A stretch of DNA of 64,000 bases, taken from Tetrahymena elliotti 4EA (Eukaryota > Ciliophora > Oligohymenophorea > Hymenostomatida > Tetrahymenidae). A program made the translations under genes and the position numbers. Within the stretch, counting starts at the first letter, position 1, and the number at the start of each line of letters is the position of its first letter. This document shows, piece after piece, positions 34,999 through 47,800 of this stretch. The stretch is from contig JH720350.1 of assembly GCA_000231825.2 (NCBI GenBank), forward strand, positions 197,163 to 261,162, given 5' to 3'. The notes under the pieces were generated by a model. The model ran no database searches. It saw only the letters and a list, made by a program, of their open reading frames with translations, and was not told the DNA's origin.

Positions 34999-37258
34999 AT
35001 GAACTCACAAAAAAATAATTAGCAAGAATTTGAAAGTCTTAGTGATATAGATGAGAAAAATGAAGTGAAAAAAGATACCGTTGTGCATCAAAATTCAAAT
35101 GACTCATAAAAATCTTCTAAATCCTCTCAAAAAAATGAAGAAAAGTTGAGAGAGAAATAGATTTCAAAAGAAGAATTTGATTAATATTTAAAAGAAAAAA
35201 GAAAGAATAGCTAACTAATGGAAAGAGCTTAAACTGCAAAGTAGCCTTCTTCCACATAAAATTCTTAACAAACAGCAGCAGCTCCTCCTCAAGCAACAGT
35301 AAAAAAACCTTAAAGTGGGTTAGCTCCAAAGTAGGAATAAAAAAAATTAAATAGAGATGTTTAATCAGCAGTTCTCCTTAATTAAGCTCAAAAACAAAAG
35401 CCAAACGAATTACCTTAAATTCAAAGAAAGTATATTTTACCTGCATATTCAGCAACAGCTAATAACAAAGAATCAGAAGGAAAAGGATCAATGTTTTTTA
35501 ATTCTACTAATGAAGTAAACTCAACTAAAAATAAGTAAAATAGGAACTGGTCAGCAACTAGCAAATTTACATTAAAGCAGTTTTCACTTTTAAAGTAAAA
35601 TCCTACAAAGGTTGCTCCACCTTTAATTATTCATTTGGAGCCTGAAGATGAAAATTATGATGACTTACGTGATAAATTATGGGATTAGGTAAATATTAGG
35701 TCATAATTTTAATTATATGTCTAGAAGATTAATTTAAATTCTTCATAATGGTGCTATCTATTATTGTTTAATTAATTACTTAATTCAGTTTCAATTAATT
35801 CATTTGCTTAAAAATATAAATTTCTCTTTATAAAAAAAAACAACAGGTATATTTTACTAAAAACTAAATAAATGAACTCAACTAAGACAATAATAACTTG
35901 AGAGCTAAAGTATGGAATATCGAAAAAGAAAATAGAAAAATGATTAAATAAATTGAAAACTGGAACCTCAACAAAGGTGTTATTTTTGATGAAGAAAATA
36001 AGCCTTTTGTAGATAGTGCTACTTCAGAAAAAGTATTCACTGATTAGAACTTTTAGGCTATTTCTATGAAGAAAGAAATTAAATAACTACAGGAGGAAAT
36101 ATATGAATAAGAAGGAATTATCAAAGAATTACGTCATAAATTAAAAGCAACCAAGGAAGATCAAGTAGCTATGAAAGACTAATTGCATGAATCTCTCAAA
36201 GAAACTCTCATAGCATATCAAGTTAATAAAATGCAAGCGTAAAACAAAATAAATAAAACAACGACAACACTAAAATTATAAGACTTAGACTACAGAAAAC
36301 AACTTCTACAAGAAAGTAATTTCTTTAAATAAACATATAAATTAGATTTCAATTTCCATAAAAATATTCAACTCTTTTTAAAAATCTTATGAGCTTTTTT
36401 ATTAAATCTAAAAACTAAAATTTTTGAAACTTAAATTTTTTTAATAGAATTATAATTTAATTTGTAATTTGACAGAATAATTTAAGATCTTTCTTTTGTT
36501 GTAATTGAATTAACATAATAAAATAAATTTTCAATAGGAATAAAAGCCTTGAAATATTTAATTCAAATGAAGAAATATTTTTACATTTTTAAATGAATTT
36601 ACTGTAAAAATAACTAAGATTAACTTAAATTTTGTATGTTTGAATAGGCATCACATAGATAATAGAAAAAAATAGAGTTTTAAAATTTATGATTGAAGTT
36701 TAATAGTAAACTTACGAAAAATCTTTGGAAGAGTTAAGATAATATTAACAAAAAATTGAGAAAAAAGAAGTAGAAGAAGAAGAGTTAGAAAATGAATTAA
36801 AAGAGAGAATTCCTAGTGGAGAGTTGAAAGAACTTCCTTAAAAGAATTAAAGAAAATAACAAAATAGAATAAGTTAAGTGGCTATATCAAAAAATATAGA
36901 TGAATAGTTAGAAGAAAAAGATCTGATTATAGAAGAACAATAAAAAGATATTTAGAAAATAAATTTTGACATGTAAGAAATAACACGTAATTCTATACTT
37001 GAGAAACAAGATCTTATGAAAGAAATCAATGAATACAAAGAGTGGATTTAGGAATTAGAAGAAAAATATTTAGTTTTATAATCTAGACACTCAAAACGTC
37101 TTATTAGAAATAGTTAACAAAATGCAAATAACTATTCAATAGGTCTAACTCAATATGGATCTGATTCCAAATTCTCTAGTTCAATCTAAGACATACCTGA
37201 TTACATAGTCAAAGAAAATATTGTTACAAAAAATGCAAATCCTTTATCTTTTAAATGA
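34999..37258 (+). CDS. Coiled-coil protein, unknown
   Basis: Exons 34999-35688, 35847-36315 and 36648-37258 give 589 residues with junctions in phase. Residues 1-225 are polar and Gln/Ser/Lys-rich, probably disordered (for example PSSTQNSQQTAAAPPQATVK). From about 226 (YDDLRDKLWDQVYFTKNQIN) to 550 the protein is almost entirely charged helix: KKEIKQLQEEIYEQEGIIKE, DQLHESLKETLIAYQ and EYKEWIQELEEKYLVL have clear heptad patterns. It ends with SRHSKRLIRNSQQNANN and an acidic-aromatic tail ending NPLSFK. The second intron, 332 bp, is long for this region, and its start directly follows an unusually placed GT; the first in-frame TGA without that splice would truncate the protein by a third. It is divergent from the neighbouring coiled-coil gene and shows no recognised homology to it. 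Confidence 0.82.
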
Positions 37259-37777
37259 TTTAAAATAATTAAAAAATGTATATAATTTGTTTTAAATCAA
37301 TATATTAAAATTTAAGCTTTGAAAAATTCTTTAATTTATTAAATTTACTTTCAATTATTATTAGTAATCTTTAGAAGAGAAAAATTCTTTTTTTGTCATG
37401 ATCTTTCAAAAAATCCTTTTAAAAATTGAGTATAGAAAGACATATTAAAATATTTAGAAATAAAAAAAATATTTTCAAATTTAAACTAAGGAACTTAAAA
37501 TAAATTGATAGATAGGTTGGATCTAAATTTAACTTAATAATTCAAAACAATTCAATTTTATTTAATTTCAGAAGGTCCTTCAATGACCAAAAATTAAAAA
37601 CATTTTTGTGTTTATAATTTAATACAAATAAAAATAAAATGAATGAAGAATTTTTGGTTTTTATGCTTTGAAGAAAAATAAGATTTAAAGACAGACATTT
37701 AGGATATATTATATATAATTTGAAAATGAAATGTATTATTTTAAATGAATTTTAATTATTCTTTTGAAGAAAGAATA
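37259..37777. other. Intergenic spacer
   Basis: AT-rich sequence between convergent 3' ends. Nothing recognised. Confidence 0.5.
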
Positions 37778-39270
37778 TCAGTATTTTTTTAAAACCTTGC
37801 TTTCTGCTCTTTTGTAAAGCTTACCAAAAGTGGTTGAGTAATTGGATGTCTAAAATGTAGGGTTGTTATCTACTACTTAAGAATCCGTATTAGAACTTGC
37901 TAGATTTTTAACTGCTAAAGAATCTAATTTAATGTTATTGCTAAAGTTCCTTTTGTGAGTGTAAAAAAAGTTGTTTCCAAATGACTATTTTGTTGCTTCA
38001 TTTGAATTTTAATCTGAAAATGTAATGAAATTTTAGTAATTATATGTGATGGGTTGTTAGAATTAACCTTTAGATTTTCTTAATTTTTCATCCATTTTTT
38101 TCATGATATTAGAGAAATATTTAGTTTCTGTTTTGCGATATATATTCTATTCGCTGTTGTTAGTTTTTATATTTTTATAGTTTTTATTTAATTCTGAGTA
38201 ATTTAAACTTGATTGATCATCTAACAAATTTTTTTTACAGGCATATTAATAAAAAGAATCATTTTTATTCTAGAAGCTATTACAACTTGTTGAATTTGTT
38301 ATTCTAAAATCATTCTTTGAGTTTTTAGTTTGAATGAAAGTGTCACCTTAATTTGAATTTTCTTTTATTTCTCTTCTAGGGCTTTATCTAATCTTTTTTT
38401 AAATACTCAACATCTTCTTTTAAGTGTCTTTCTTCATTTGTTTGCTTGTATTTAAATCTTTTGATGAGTTACCATCATTCAAGACTATTATTGCAGTCCT
38501 CTTTTTCTTTTAAAGTGACCTATCCAATCTCTCATCTAAATCTTCAACATATTTAATCTTATCAAAAAATTCTGCATTTGGTTTTTCTAAAACCTTAACT
38601 CTATACTTATCATCTAAAAATGTGGTTATGTGTTTAAACTCTTTACTTTTTTCTTCCTATCTCTCAAATTTATATTTATATTAAGAGTCTAAATCGAACT
38701 GAGTAATGTTATTTTATTTTTTTTACTATTGTTAAGCTTTTTTTTAATTTATTTTAAAAGTTTAGATAGAGAGATAATAATAATTTACCTTCATAAAGCT
38801 TTTTCATTTCATTTAAGTGCTTAAGAGAAGGGCCTTTCAGTTCTTCTTAATAAAAATCTTTTATCTTATCAAATATTAAATCTCTGACTGTGTAATCATC
38901 TTTCATCAGTCTAATCTTAGTTCTTGTATCTGGTTTATTTAGAACCTAATCAAATTAATTTGTTTATTTTTCTAATCTACTTTAATAATCATTTTGCTGA
39001 ATTTAAAGCATTTGATTATTTGCTTTAACTTAATCACTCAGTAAACTTTAAAATGAATCTCTAACCTTTTTTAAGCTATTCTAAGGAGAGCTCTCAGTTT
39101 TCGAAATAAATTATTCCTTTTCCTAATGTAATATTAATTAATATATTAGCTAACATCATATAATATTAATTTACTTTAAGCTCAATCCTAAATTTAGAAA
39201 TTTCAGGATTCATTATGTCTTAGAACAAATTATAAAAATTGAATTTCTATTCCTATTTATAAAACAACAT
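37778..39270 (-). CDS. Asn/Ser-rich protein with short coiled coil, unknown
   Basis: Exons 39175-39270, 38789-39122 and 37778-38736 give 462 residues, with both introns 52 bp long and in phase. Residues 1-240 are helical and charged (ISKFRIELKEKEQFISK, RLEKQTNQFDQVLNKPDTR, FLDDKYRVKVLEKPNAEFFD, KIKYVEDLDERLDRSLQRKK). From about 250 the sequence turns into an Asn/Ser/Lys-rich tail, with KKIRQSPRREIKENSNQGD and SNYSTTFGKLYKRAESKVLK near the end, and is likely disordered. No family recognised. Its start is only 105 bases downstream of the stop of the WD40 gene on the same strand, the tightest spacing in the window. In the last exon alone well over a dozen Gln codons are TAA or TAG, which is why no standard-code frame appears here. 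Confidence 0.8.
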
Positions 39271-39375
39271 TTTATTATTCAGATTAATTTAATCAGAAAA
39301 TATTATTTCATGAAGTAGTGTTTAGCAAATTAGAACTAATATTTTATCAAACTATATCCTTATTGCAAATTTGAA

Positions 39376-42300
39376 TCAAAAAAATGAAAAAATTTTAGCA
39401 AATATTATTTTTTTATTTTTGTTGATGAAAAGGAAATTAGAAAGATAATTTTAACTCAATATGAAACAAAGAAAACAAAAAGATAATTATTTAATATTTA
39501 AATGTAAAATAGAAGAAAGTTGAAAAAAAGTTATTTCAAAATTCAAAAATTTTTTGAGAAATAATTAAATTGTTTTAAATACTTGCAAATGGTTGATTTG
39601 AGCTCCGTACTTTTATATCATACATTTCATTGATTAAAGGGCATATAATATCTTAGTTTTATATTATCGGGTTTGATCAATTTCTATGTCCCATTTTATG
39701 GGCAGAGGATGCTCTGTGTTTAAGTTAGCACAGACAATCATTTCAGGGTATTGCCAAATCTATATTAATTGAATAAATGTGAATTGAATGAGAATAATAC
39801 TATTAAATTAATTTTTACTTTAATGTAGCAGTCTAAAGAAGAGGTGAGGACATATTTTTTTCCAAGATCAATAAACTAAAGACAGTGTATTGAATCTTTA
39901 TGTGCATTAATGCTTTTAATTAGGTTTTATGTTTGATTGAATTAAGGGTCAATTTAAGTCTAAATCTAGTTCTCCTCTTTAACTACGTTCTTTGCTTGAA
40001 AAATGCTTCTAATTTATGATTACCTGACTTTAGAACTGTTATTTCTTGGACTTAAAATATTATTGTTTGCTTGTTATACTGAATTGGTAAAGTTATCAAT
40101 CTAAACAGAACCCAAGAATATTGTATTTGCGAGATAGTTTACATTATCAGAGCTTTGCTAAACATCTTTAACGATTTAGTTATTTTAAATTTTGAATTAC
40201 CTTATTTTGTCAATAACTTTAGTGAAATCTTCTTTACTTGACCTAAATGCATTGTAATTAGATTTTGTGTTGCAATGGGGAATCTTTTTAACATTTTTAA
40301 TCTAAAATAGAGAGTTAATATCATATATCTATATTTAGCCATTGTGTAAAGAAACGATTAGGTGCATTTTTCCAATATCAAGCATAATTTTAGATGGAAT
40401 TGTTGTGATTTCTTTTTTTTAGGTCATGGCAGGGTTTTGCAATTGTGATTTTTAAGTATTTTGTTGAGAACTGTCTGTTCTACCAGTTAGTTGCTAAGAC
40501 ATCTTTAAACTATTTAGCTAACTTATTTAGTTTTATTATAGACTGTTAGTGTTCAATAGAGAAATCATTTAATTTTTTGAGCTTAGCTATTGTTAATCTT
40601 ATTTTCTTGGAGAAACATTAAATTTTGAATTTCCAAATTTTTGCTCATCTTTTTTTTTCTCTGTGTTTGTCCCAGTAAGTAAATCCACTAAATCTTCATT
40701 TATTTACTGCATTTTTACTTGTTCTATTTCTTCTTCTTTTTCTCCATTCAATCTTATCTTGGCTACTAATTTTAAATCAATTGTATCATCATGCATTTTA
40801 AACTAAACAAAGTGAATATTTCCTAAAGTTGTTCCAACTATAAATATCTATCATTTTTTAAAAAATATGGATTACTTTTAAATTAAAGTTCATGAAGCAA
40901 AAAACAGAAATTTATTCATTTAAAATTATCAAACTAAACACTCATTTCTTTGTTTCAAAATTTATTTTTTTGAGAAATAATTAATGAATTCAATTTATTT
41001 TTTTAATTAATAAACATTTTTATTTGAATGATTTAAATACAATTTCTAAAATCTAAATTAAAAAGCTAGATTTTCTCAATTTTTCTAATGAAATTCTTGG
41101 GATTATTTAGCTCCTTAAAATCTTAATTTTATTTGAAATAAAAGCTATTTTTTATCAAATCAAAATTAATAATTTCATGCTTTAGAACTCGAAAGATTAG
41201 AAATTAATAAAAAATTTACTGAATAGCCACTTATAAACTCCAAACAAGTAGGTTCTTCATGAGGAGATAAGTAAAATATTGACATTAATCTTCCAAATTC
41301 ATAGTTTATGAGATAAAGTTCATTATTTGAAAAAGTAACTACCATCAAGTTATGATAAACAGATATTTCAAGATTTTGAATTTCTTTCCCAATATATATT
41401 TCCCTGATTTTTTCAAAAGTACCATTTTACTGTTCTTTCTATATAAAAATATTTCCATCAAAGCTGGCACTTGTTAATAATCTATTTAAATAGTCCATTT
41501 TGATAACAGACACCTCATCATTATGGCCTTGAATCTTTCCTATATTCTCACCATCTCTTGAGCTAAATATTTTAATTATTCCTAAATTTTAATAAGTTAT
41601 TTATCTTATTATGCTTGAAAAATAATCAATCTACCTTTCTGATTTCCAATTAAAAATTTTTTATTTTATTAGAATACTCTGAAGGTAGTAATTTCATCTT
41701 CCTAAGACGAAATAATTCCTGATATAATTTTTTTTATTCTTCCAGTACTAATATCTATATATTTTACATCTTTTCTACTACAAATACCCATTTCTTTCCT
41801 ATTTGGATCATACTCAATTGCTATTGGGTGTAAGCTCTCCTTAACTTTTTAACTATTTAGTTCATCTTCAAAAAATAAACATGTAACTCTAGAACTAATT
41901 AAGCATATCCTGTCTTTCAGAATATGAATAAATCTAATAGAATTTCTCAAATCAATATTCATATTTTAAATACACTTCATCTTTCTAATATCCCATACCT
42001 TTTATTTAAAATTATTGAAAAATTTTCAGAATAATCTTATCAAAAAGGCTATTTAAAATCATTGAAAAAAGCAAAGATAATTTACTTTGATATTAAAACG
42101 ATCATCAGCAGTAATTACCATGGGAGTATTTTCAATGCATTAAATCGAAGTGACTAAAGTTTGGTGTCCAGAAAGCTTACCAAGAGAGTTATAATCATTA
42201 TATGTGCTATGTAATGAGTAAATATTAACAGTATTATCATATCCTGCTGTGAGAATAATTTGATATGTTTTAAAAAAAACAATTTAATTAAGATGAGTGT

Positions 42301-44260
42301 GATCAACTTCTATTTTGAACAATTATTTCAAATTTAAAAAATCCCAAATAGCTATTTAATTATCACAAGTTGCCACTGCAACTAACCTCAAATAAGGTAT
42401 TTCTAAAATCTAAAGAATACCTTTACTAAATGTTTCTGATTTAAGTGTGCTACTTATCTATGATTTTAATATAAATAAAATATTTTAAAGTTAGATAATT
42501 AAAATATTATTTCTACTATTTCTTTCTCTAAATCCCACACATAAAGCTGATTCTTTTTATCTGTAGTTACCCATTTATCAATACACTCAACATACCTTTT
42601 TTAATTAATGTTAATATTATTCGAAAACAAATCAATTTAATTACCATATTTTAGTCTATTCCTCTGATAGAAATTAACCTATTTAAAAAACTTTTTCATA
42701 TTCAAAATTATCACTTGCCTCCCAAAATACCAAATAGCCATCTCTAAAACTTGCTCCAATTCTTTGCTGCTTTTATGACCAGTAAAAGCAAATACAAACT
42801 TAATTTTTTAGCTTAAAAATACCTTAATTTTGCTAACTATTAAAATCATATTTTATTTACTTATTATATTTTAGGATAGAGTTCTCTTGTGACGTTGCAA
42901 TTTTAATCATAGAAAAGAAAATGATCAGAATAGCTGTCAAGAGTAATTACTTTTTAAATAGTTTCAGCATGATGTGAAACAATAATCATATTTTTATTAT
43001 GATGAACAGCATCTATACAATTCTTTTCTTTTGTTAATCTTCTAAGCTGATTGTCATCATCTTTGTATATAATAGGTGGATTTATATCTATATCTCTTAC
43101 AACTCTTTGCTGTTTACTTAATTGAAATTTTCTTTCATCAGGAAGTTTTTTACTTGGAATTTTTCTATCATCGACATTGCCTATTTAATTAATTATTACG
43201 TTTATTAGATAGATAGTAAATTCTTAGATTACATGTATAACTTATTAATTATTTTTTACAGATTACAAACTTTTTAAATGAGATACTTTTTAGAAATTTT
43301 GTTTATTTGATAAAAATGGCAATCCCATCAAACCAACAATAATAAAAATAATATTTTTTGCTAATTCAAAGAAAGTTGAAATTAAATGATAATAAATAGA
43401 CATTTTCTATACATAAAACTTGGTTTTTACCTTCAGAAAAACCAGGATCATTTTCACAGATGTAGTTTGTAATATTCTGAAATTTAATAATTTGTTGCAA
43501 ATTTTCATTTTCTACTATTCCCTAATAGAAATCAATAAGAGCAACTGCAAGGTAAAGAGCTTAATTGGAATTGTATTCCATGTGAGTAAGCATTTAAAAT
43601 AAAAAATCAATTATATCTATTCCTTTCTTATTTTAGTAGGAATGAAATATCTGTTCAATTTAAGTAAGATTCCTACTTAAATAATTATTTATGTATTCTA
43701 TATTGAACACCTAAAGCATTTACTAACCATCAGTATCCTTATACTATATGATCTTTTGAATCAAACTTTCTATCTATTATTCATCCAGGTCCTTTTCAAA
43801 AGCTTAAATCATTCACTAAAGCTTTCCAGTTGTAAGTTTGAATATTTTTAAGCAGCTTATGTATGTTTAAGCTAATATTTATTAATAAGATCTAAGTCAA
43901 TAAAAACTTACAAATTAATCTATCAATCAAATTATTAATTGATGCTTGGACCTTATAATTAGTAAGTAACTCTTGATAAAAATAATTAACGATATACTCT
44001 TTTGCATTGTTTTTTATTAAAACACAAATATTTTTTGAAAGAATGTGCTCTCTTTTATCATTAATATTTATTATTTTTTAATGGTTAAATTGACCAAATA
44101 AAATCTTTAAAGTTGTTCTTTTCTTTTCTTGAATGGCTAAAAATACAATTAAATTGTAATGCCCATTAATTTTTGAAAAATAATCCTCCTTCATGAAAGT
44201 TGTAAAAATAAATTTTTTTAAGGTTAGCTTACAAATAAAATTTTAATAAATCTTACTCAT
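39376..44260 (-). CDS. EF-hand-like / WD40-repeat protein
   Basis: Ten exons (43912-44260, 43431-43802, 42861-43180, 42645-42769, 42517-42595, 42086-42457, 41635-41998, 41220-41581, 39819-40847, 39376-39759) give 1251 residues, all in phase. Residues 1-240 contain an EF-hand-like segment, QYKDTDGQQMLQVFN, then GIDIIDFLFQML. WD40 blades follow: GASFRDGYLVFWE, KKNQLYVWDLEKE, ATCDNQIAIWDF, ILTAGYDNTVNIY, GHQTLVTS, IKVWDIRKMK, NQKGIIKIFSSRDG, GHNDEVSV, LLTSASFDGNIFI, PTCLEFISGY and KDSIHCLQF with SSLDCYIKIWQ. Between the last two lies a roughly 250-residue Gln/Asn-rich insert. The layout matches EF-hand/WD40 proteins such as the WDR49/EFCAB8-like group that are abundant in ciliates and associated with cilia; the specific role is unknown. 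The last 60 residues are low-complexity, so the true end may be earlier. The N-terminus may contain a further small intron. Confidence 0.82.
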
Positions 44261-44899
44261 TTGTTGCCTATTATGAGGTTGTAGTTTACTTTGAAAATTT
44301 AATATAAAAATTTCCACTTATTTATCTACTTCCAAGCAAATACTTTTTGAATTTTATCCTATTTTCAGATAATTTATTTTTTTACTAATAAAGAATAAAG
44401 AATTCAAATATTTTTGTTTAAAATTATTGTTTGGTAATAAATTATGTTTTTAATAAAATACCTATATAAAATAATACATATCTATCTATCCTCTTTTATG
44501 AGAAGTAAAAAAATCTTATTAATGCAATGGCTAAGGTATTATTCATAGCTTTTTATTTGATTATTCATTATTAAACAAAATTATGAACAAAAAAATTTTC
44601 AAAAAATAAAATATTTTTGAAGAAAAAAACGTGAAATTAAAAAATAATTTTGAATGAAAATTTAGGTTTTAATTGATTTAATAAAAGTATTTATAGTGCT
44701 GCTTTTACACTTGAGTAAGATCATAGGTATTTTAAATTTAGAAATCAAGAAATAATTTAATCTAGTTGAAGTATTATTTGATTTATAGCTTTTAAAGATA
44801 TAATTTTTGTGCTTTTGATTATTTTTATAGTTTATCATTTACAATAAAAATATGAAGGAAATATTGGTTTTGATGTTTAAAAAATGTTTCTTTGAATTC
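44261..44899. other. Intergenic spacer
   Basis: AT-rich sequence holding the promoter of the WD40 gene and the 3' end of channel 1. Nothing coding was recognised. Confidence 0.5.
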
Positions 44900-47800
44900 T
44901 CAATAATCATTTAAAAAAATTTGGACTTTGCTTAGATCTTTGACCGCTGATGAGAAATAAGAGCAACTTTCATTATTTTTTTATAATTACAACTGATTTT
45001 AGGAATAACTATAGTCACTATTATGAGGAGAATAAACTATAAATTAGGAAGAGTTTATATGCTATAAGTTTTATTAAAATATTTTATTATCTTTGATATT
45101 GTGGCGAGGAGTGTTTTCAGATTCAGATGAAGAAGAAGAAATATCTTCATTAACACAAGCCTACTTAAATGACTCCTAAATTTAGTAAGGATTTTAAGTA
45201 GATTACTACTAATTTAAGCTTTAAATAGTTTAACTTAAAAATGATTTTCTGTTTGATAAAATTGAAAACCTTATTTTGTTTTGGACATAATTCTATAATG
45301 TGGGAAGTTTAATAAAATTTTAATTTTAAAAGTTAGTTTCTTAACCAAATAAGTTCTCTGGGCTTTACAAATCTTTTATTTCATCTATACCATTTAGAGA
45401 TTTTTATATTGGAGCTAATTAAGAAAATACTGACATACGTTTACCTAAATAATTTTAATTTTTTTATACTTCTCTATTGTTGCTATCATTAATATTTTCA
45501 ATCATAGATGTTTCAGGTATAGTATTTTTCTAGTTTACTTAAGTAGTTAATTAATTATCTATATTAGTATTTGCAGAGCCATTTGATATTTACTCGTATT
45601 TTAAAATCAATTTTTGTATTTTAGTTGTAGCTGCTTTGCTAGATTTTCTCTTTTTAAGAAGAATTGCTTTTTTTCTTTACTTAGACTCTATTAATTTTAC
45701 CTTTTGCTGCTAAAATTATCTGAATAAATGATGGCTTTTGGAATTACACATGATGCTTTTTGTTTAGAATGAAGAGTTATTTTTAGCGAAATCTTTATTT
45801 TCCACACTAATACTGCTGTTTCTTTAATTTGGGATATGCAAGAATCTTTAACTTCTAATATAATGAGAACTGTTTCTGAATGAAATCTTCATGCTTTTAA
45901 TATTTTTTTATTTAAATTTTAAATATTCTAAAATCACTGATAGGTTATTATGTGGTAAATAAAAGTCATAATTCTTTTAAATTTCGAATTCTTCATCTTA
46001 ATTTTATTAGCCCTATACTTTGTAATCTTTTTAGGCATAAGTTTGGACAATTTGGTAGATCAGATCATTTAATTTTTAATTATTGTTTATTTCTGTTCCT
46101 AAATTTTAGTGATTATTATTATTACTGATATGATTGTTCTAAATTCTCATTTTGGAGTTTTGCATAAAAGATTTATCCATTTTACATGATTCATCAATGT
46201 TGGTGTGCTAAAAAAAATATAATTGATTATTATAATTCATGTTATTTGTACTACTGTTGACTGGTAGTTAACTTTTCTACTTACTTGAGCTATTGCTTGT
46301 AAGTAATGGACTTTATGCATTACCTTTCTAGTTTTGAGCATTATTTTTTTCTTTGTTTGACATTTTAGAACCTGTTATTGCATTCGTTCCTTACTTAGGA
46401 GAAGTTGATGTATTTTGAGGTACGATTAAAGCTAATGGCCTAATAATTTATTTTTAAGCTTTAATATTTTGATCTGTATTTTCTAAATCTGAGGGAATAT
46501 ACAAATTAGAATTCAGTACACTTTTAAATTCCTTACTTTGATTCCTATTAAGCTAATTATTGAAAGATTGCTACCTGCTAAATGTTTATGAAAACTATTG
46601 AGTGAAATTTTTTAATTATTCTTCTATGTTTGTATGTTGAGCTCCACCTACAGACACAGAGACAGGTCTAAAATCCAGAGATGAGCTATTGTTATTTTTT
46701 ATTTCATTTTCATTTATCTGTAAATTTTACATGTTATCATGTTGTATTTATTCTTTTGGTAAAACAGTCTCAATATTTTATGAAAATTCTGAAATATCAT
46801 CAGCTAGCTCATTATATTCATAATATTAGTCAACATAAGCATCTATAATCTCATTATTTTATAAATAGAAAAAATCATATTTCTGAAAAATAAACTTCTA
46901 CAAAAGCAGGCTAGGAAATTTTTAAATCCTTCTGCGAATTTTCTTCCTTTCACAAAATTCAGATAAATTTAGTTTATTGATAGCTGCAATCTACATTTTA
47001 AATAAAAAAATCTTTAATATATATGTTTGATCATTTTCTTTAAATAAAAAATTCTAATCATTTGAAAAAATTTTTAATGATTTTATTCTTTTTATTGCTA
47101 CTGTATCTTATTCAAAAATAAATAAGTAAAAAATTTTCTTAGTATTATTAGGTGCAATGATTGATTGCTAGTTCTATATTTATTTAATAAAATGTTTTCT
47201 AAAAAAATTAAAACGAATAGAGATGAATTCATTCATAAAAATTTACTGAATTAATTAAAGTGGGGGAAGGAGATTACAGCATGGCCCCCATTGATTATAA
47301 TTAAATTTTAATAATTACCTAATTAACTACAAGATGAATATAAGGACATTATTAAAATGTATGATTTAGAGATCTACAGGAAAAGCACTGGGAATTTATT
47401 ATACCATATTCTTATGAATAGAGAAGCTTATCTTGGATATTACAAAATATTTCATAGTCGACAGGGTAAGTTTAAATTAAAGAAAGAAATTGTTTTCTTC
47501 TTAGTCTAATCACTGTAGAGAATTCTTAAGCCTTTATGTTAAAAGAGTGAGCTTAACCAGAAAAGAAGGAGAACTCTCCAAAGTAATCTCCTCTTTATAA
47601 TTATTTAACTATTTTATCTGCATTTTCATCAACATAAATGATAAATTTTCCAGATTCTACAAAATATAGATCAAATTCTTAATCATTGATTTCACACATT
47701 ACTTATTCATCTACTCTATATGACTACTCTTCCATAATTGTTATCATATTCCCTAAGAATTCCTCAGAGAAACTATCACTAAACTTCTTAAACTACTATA

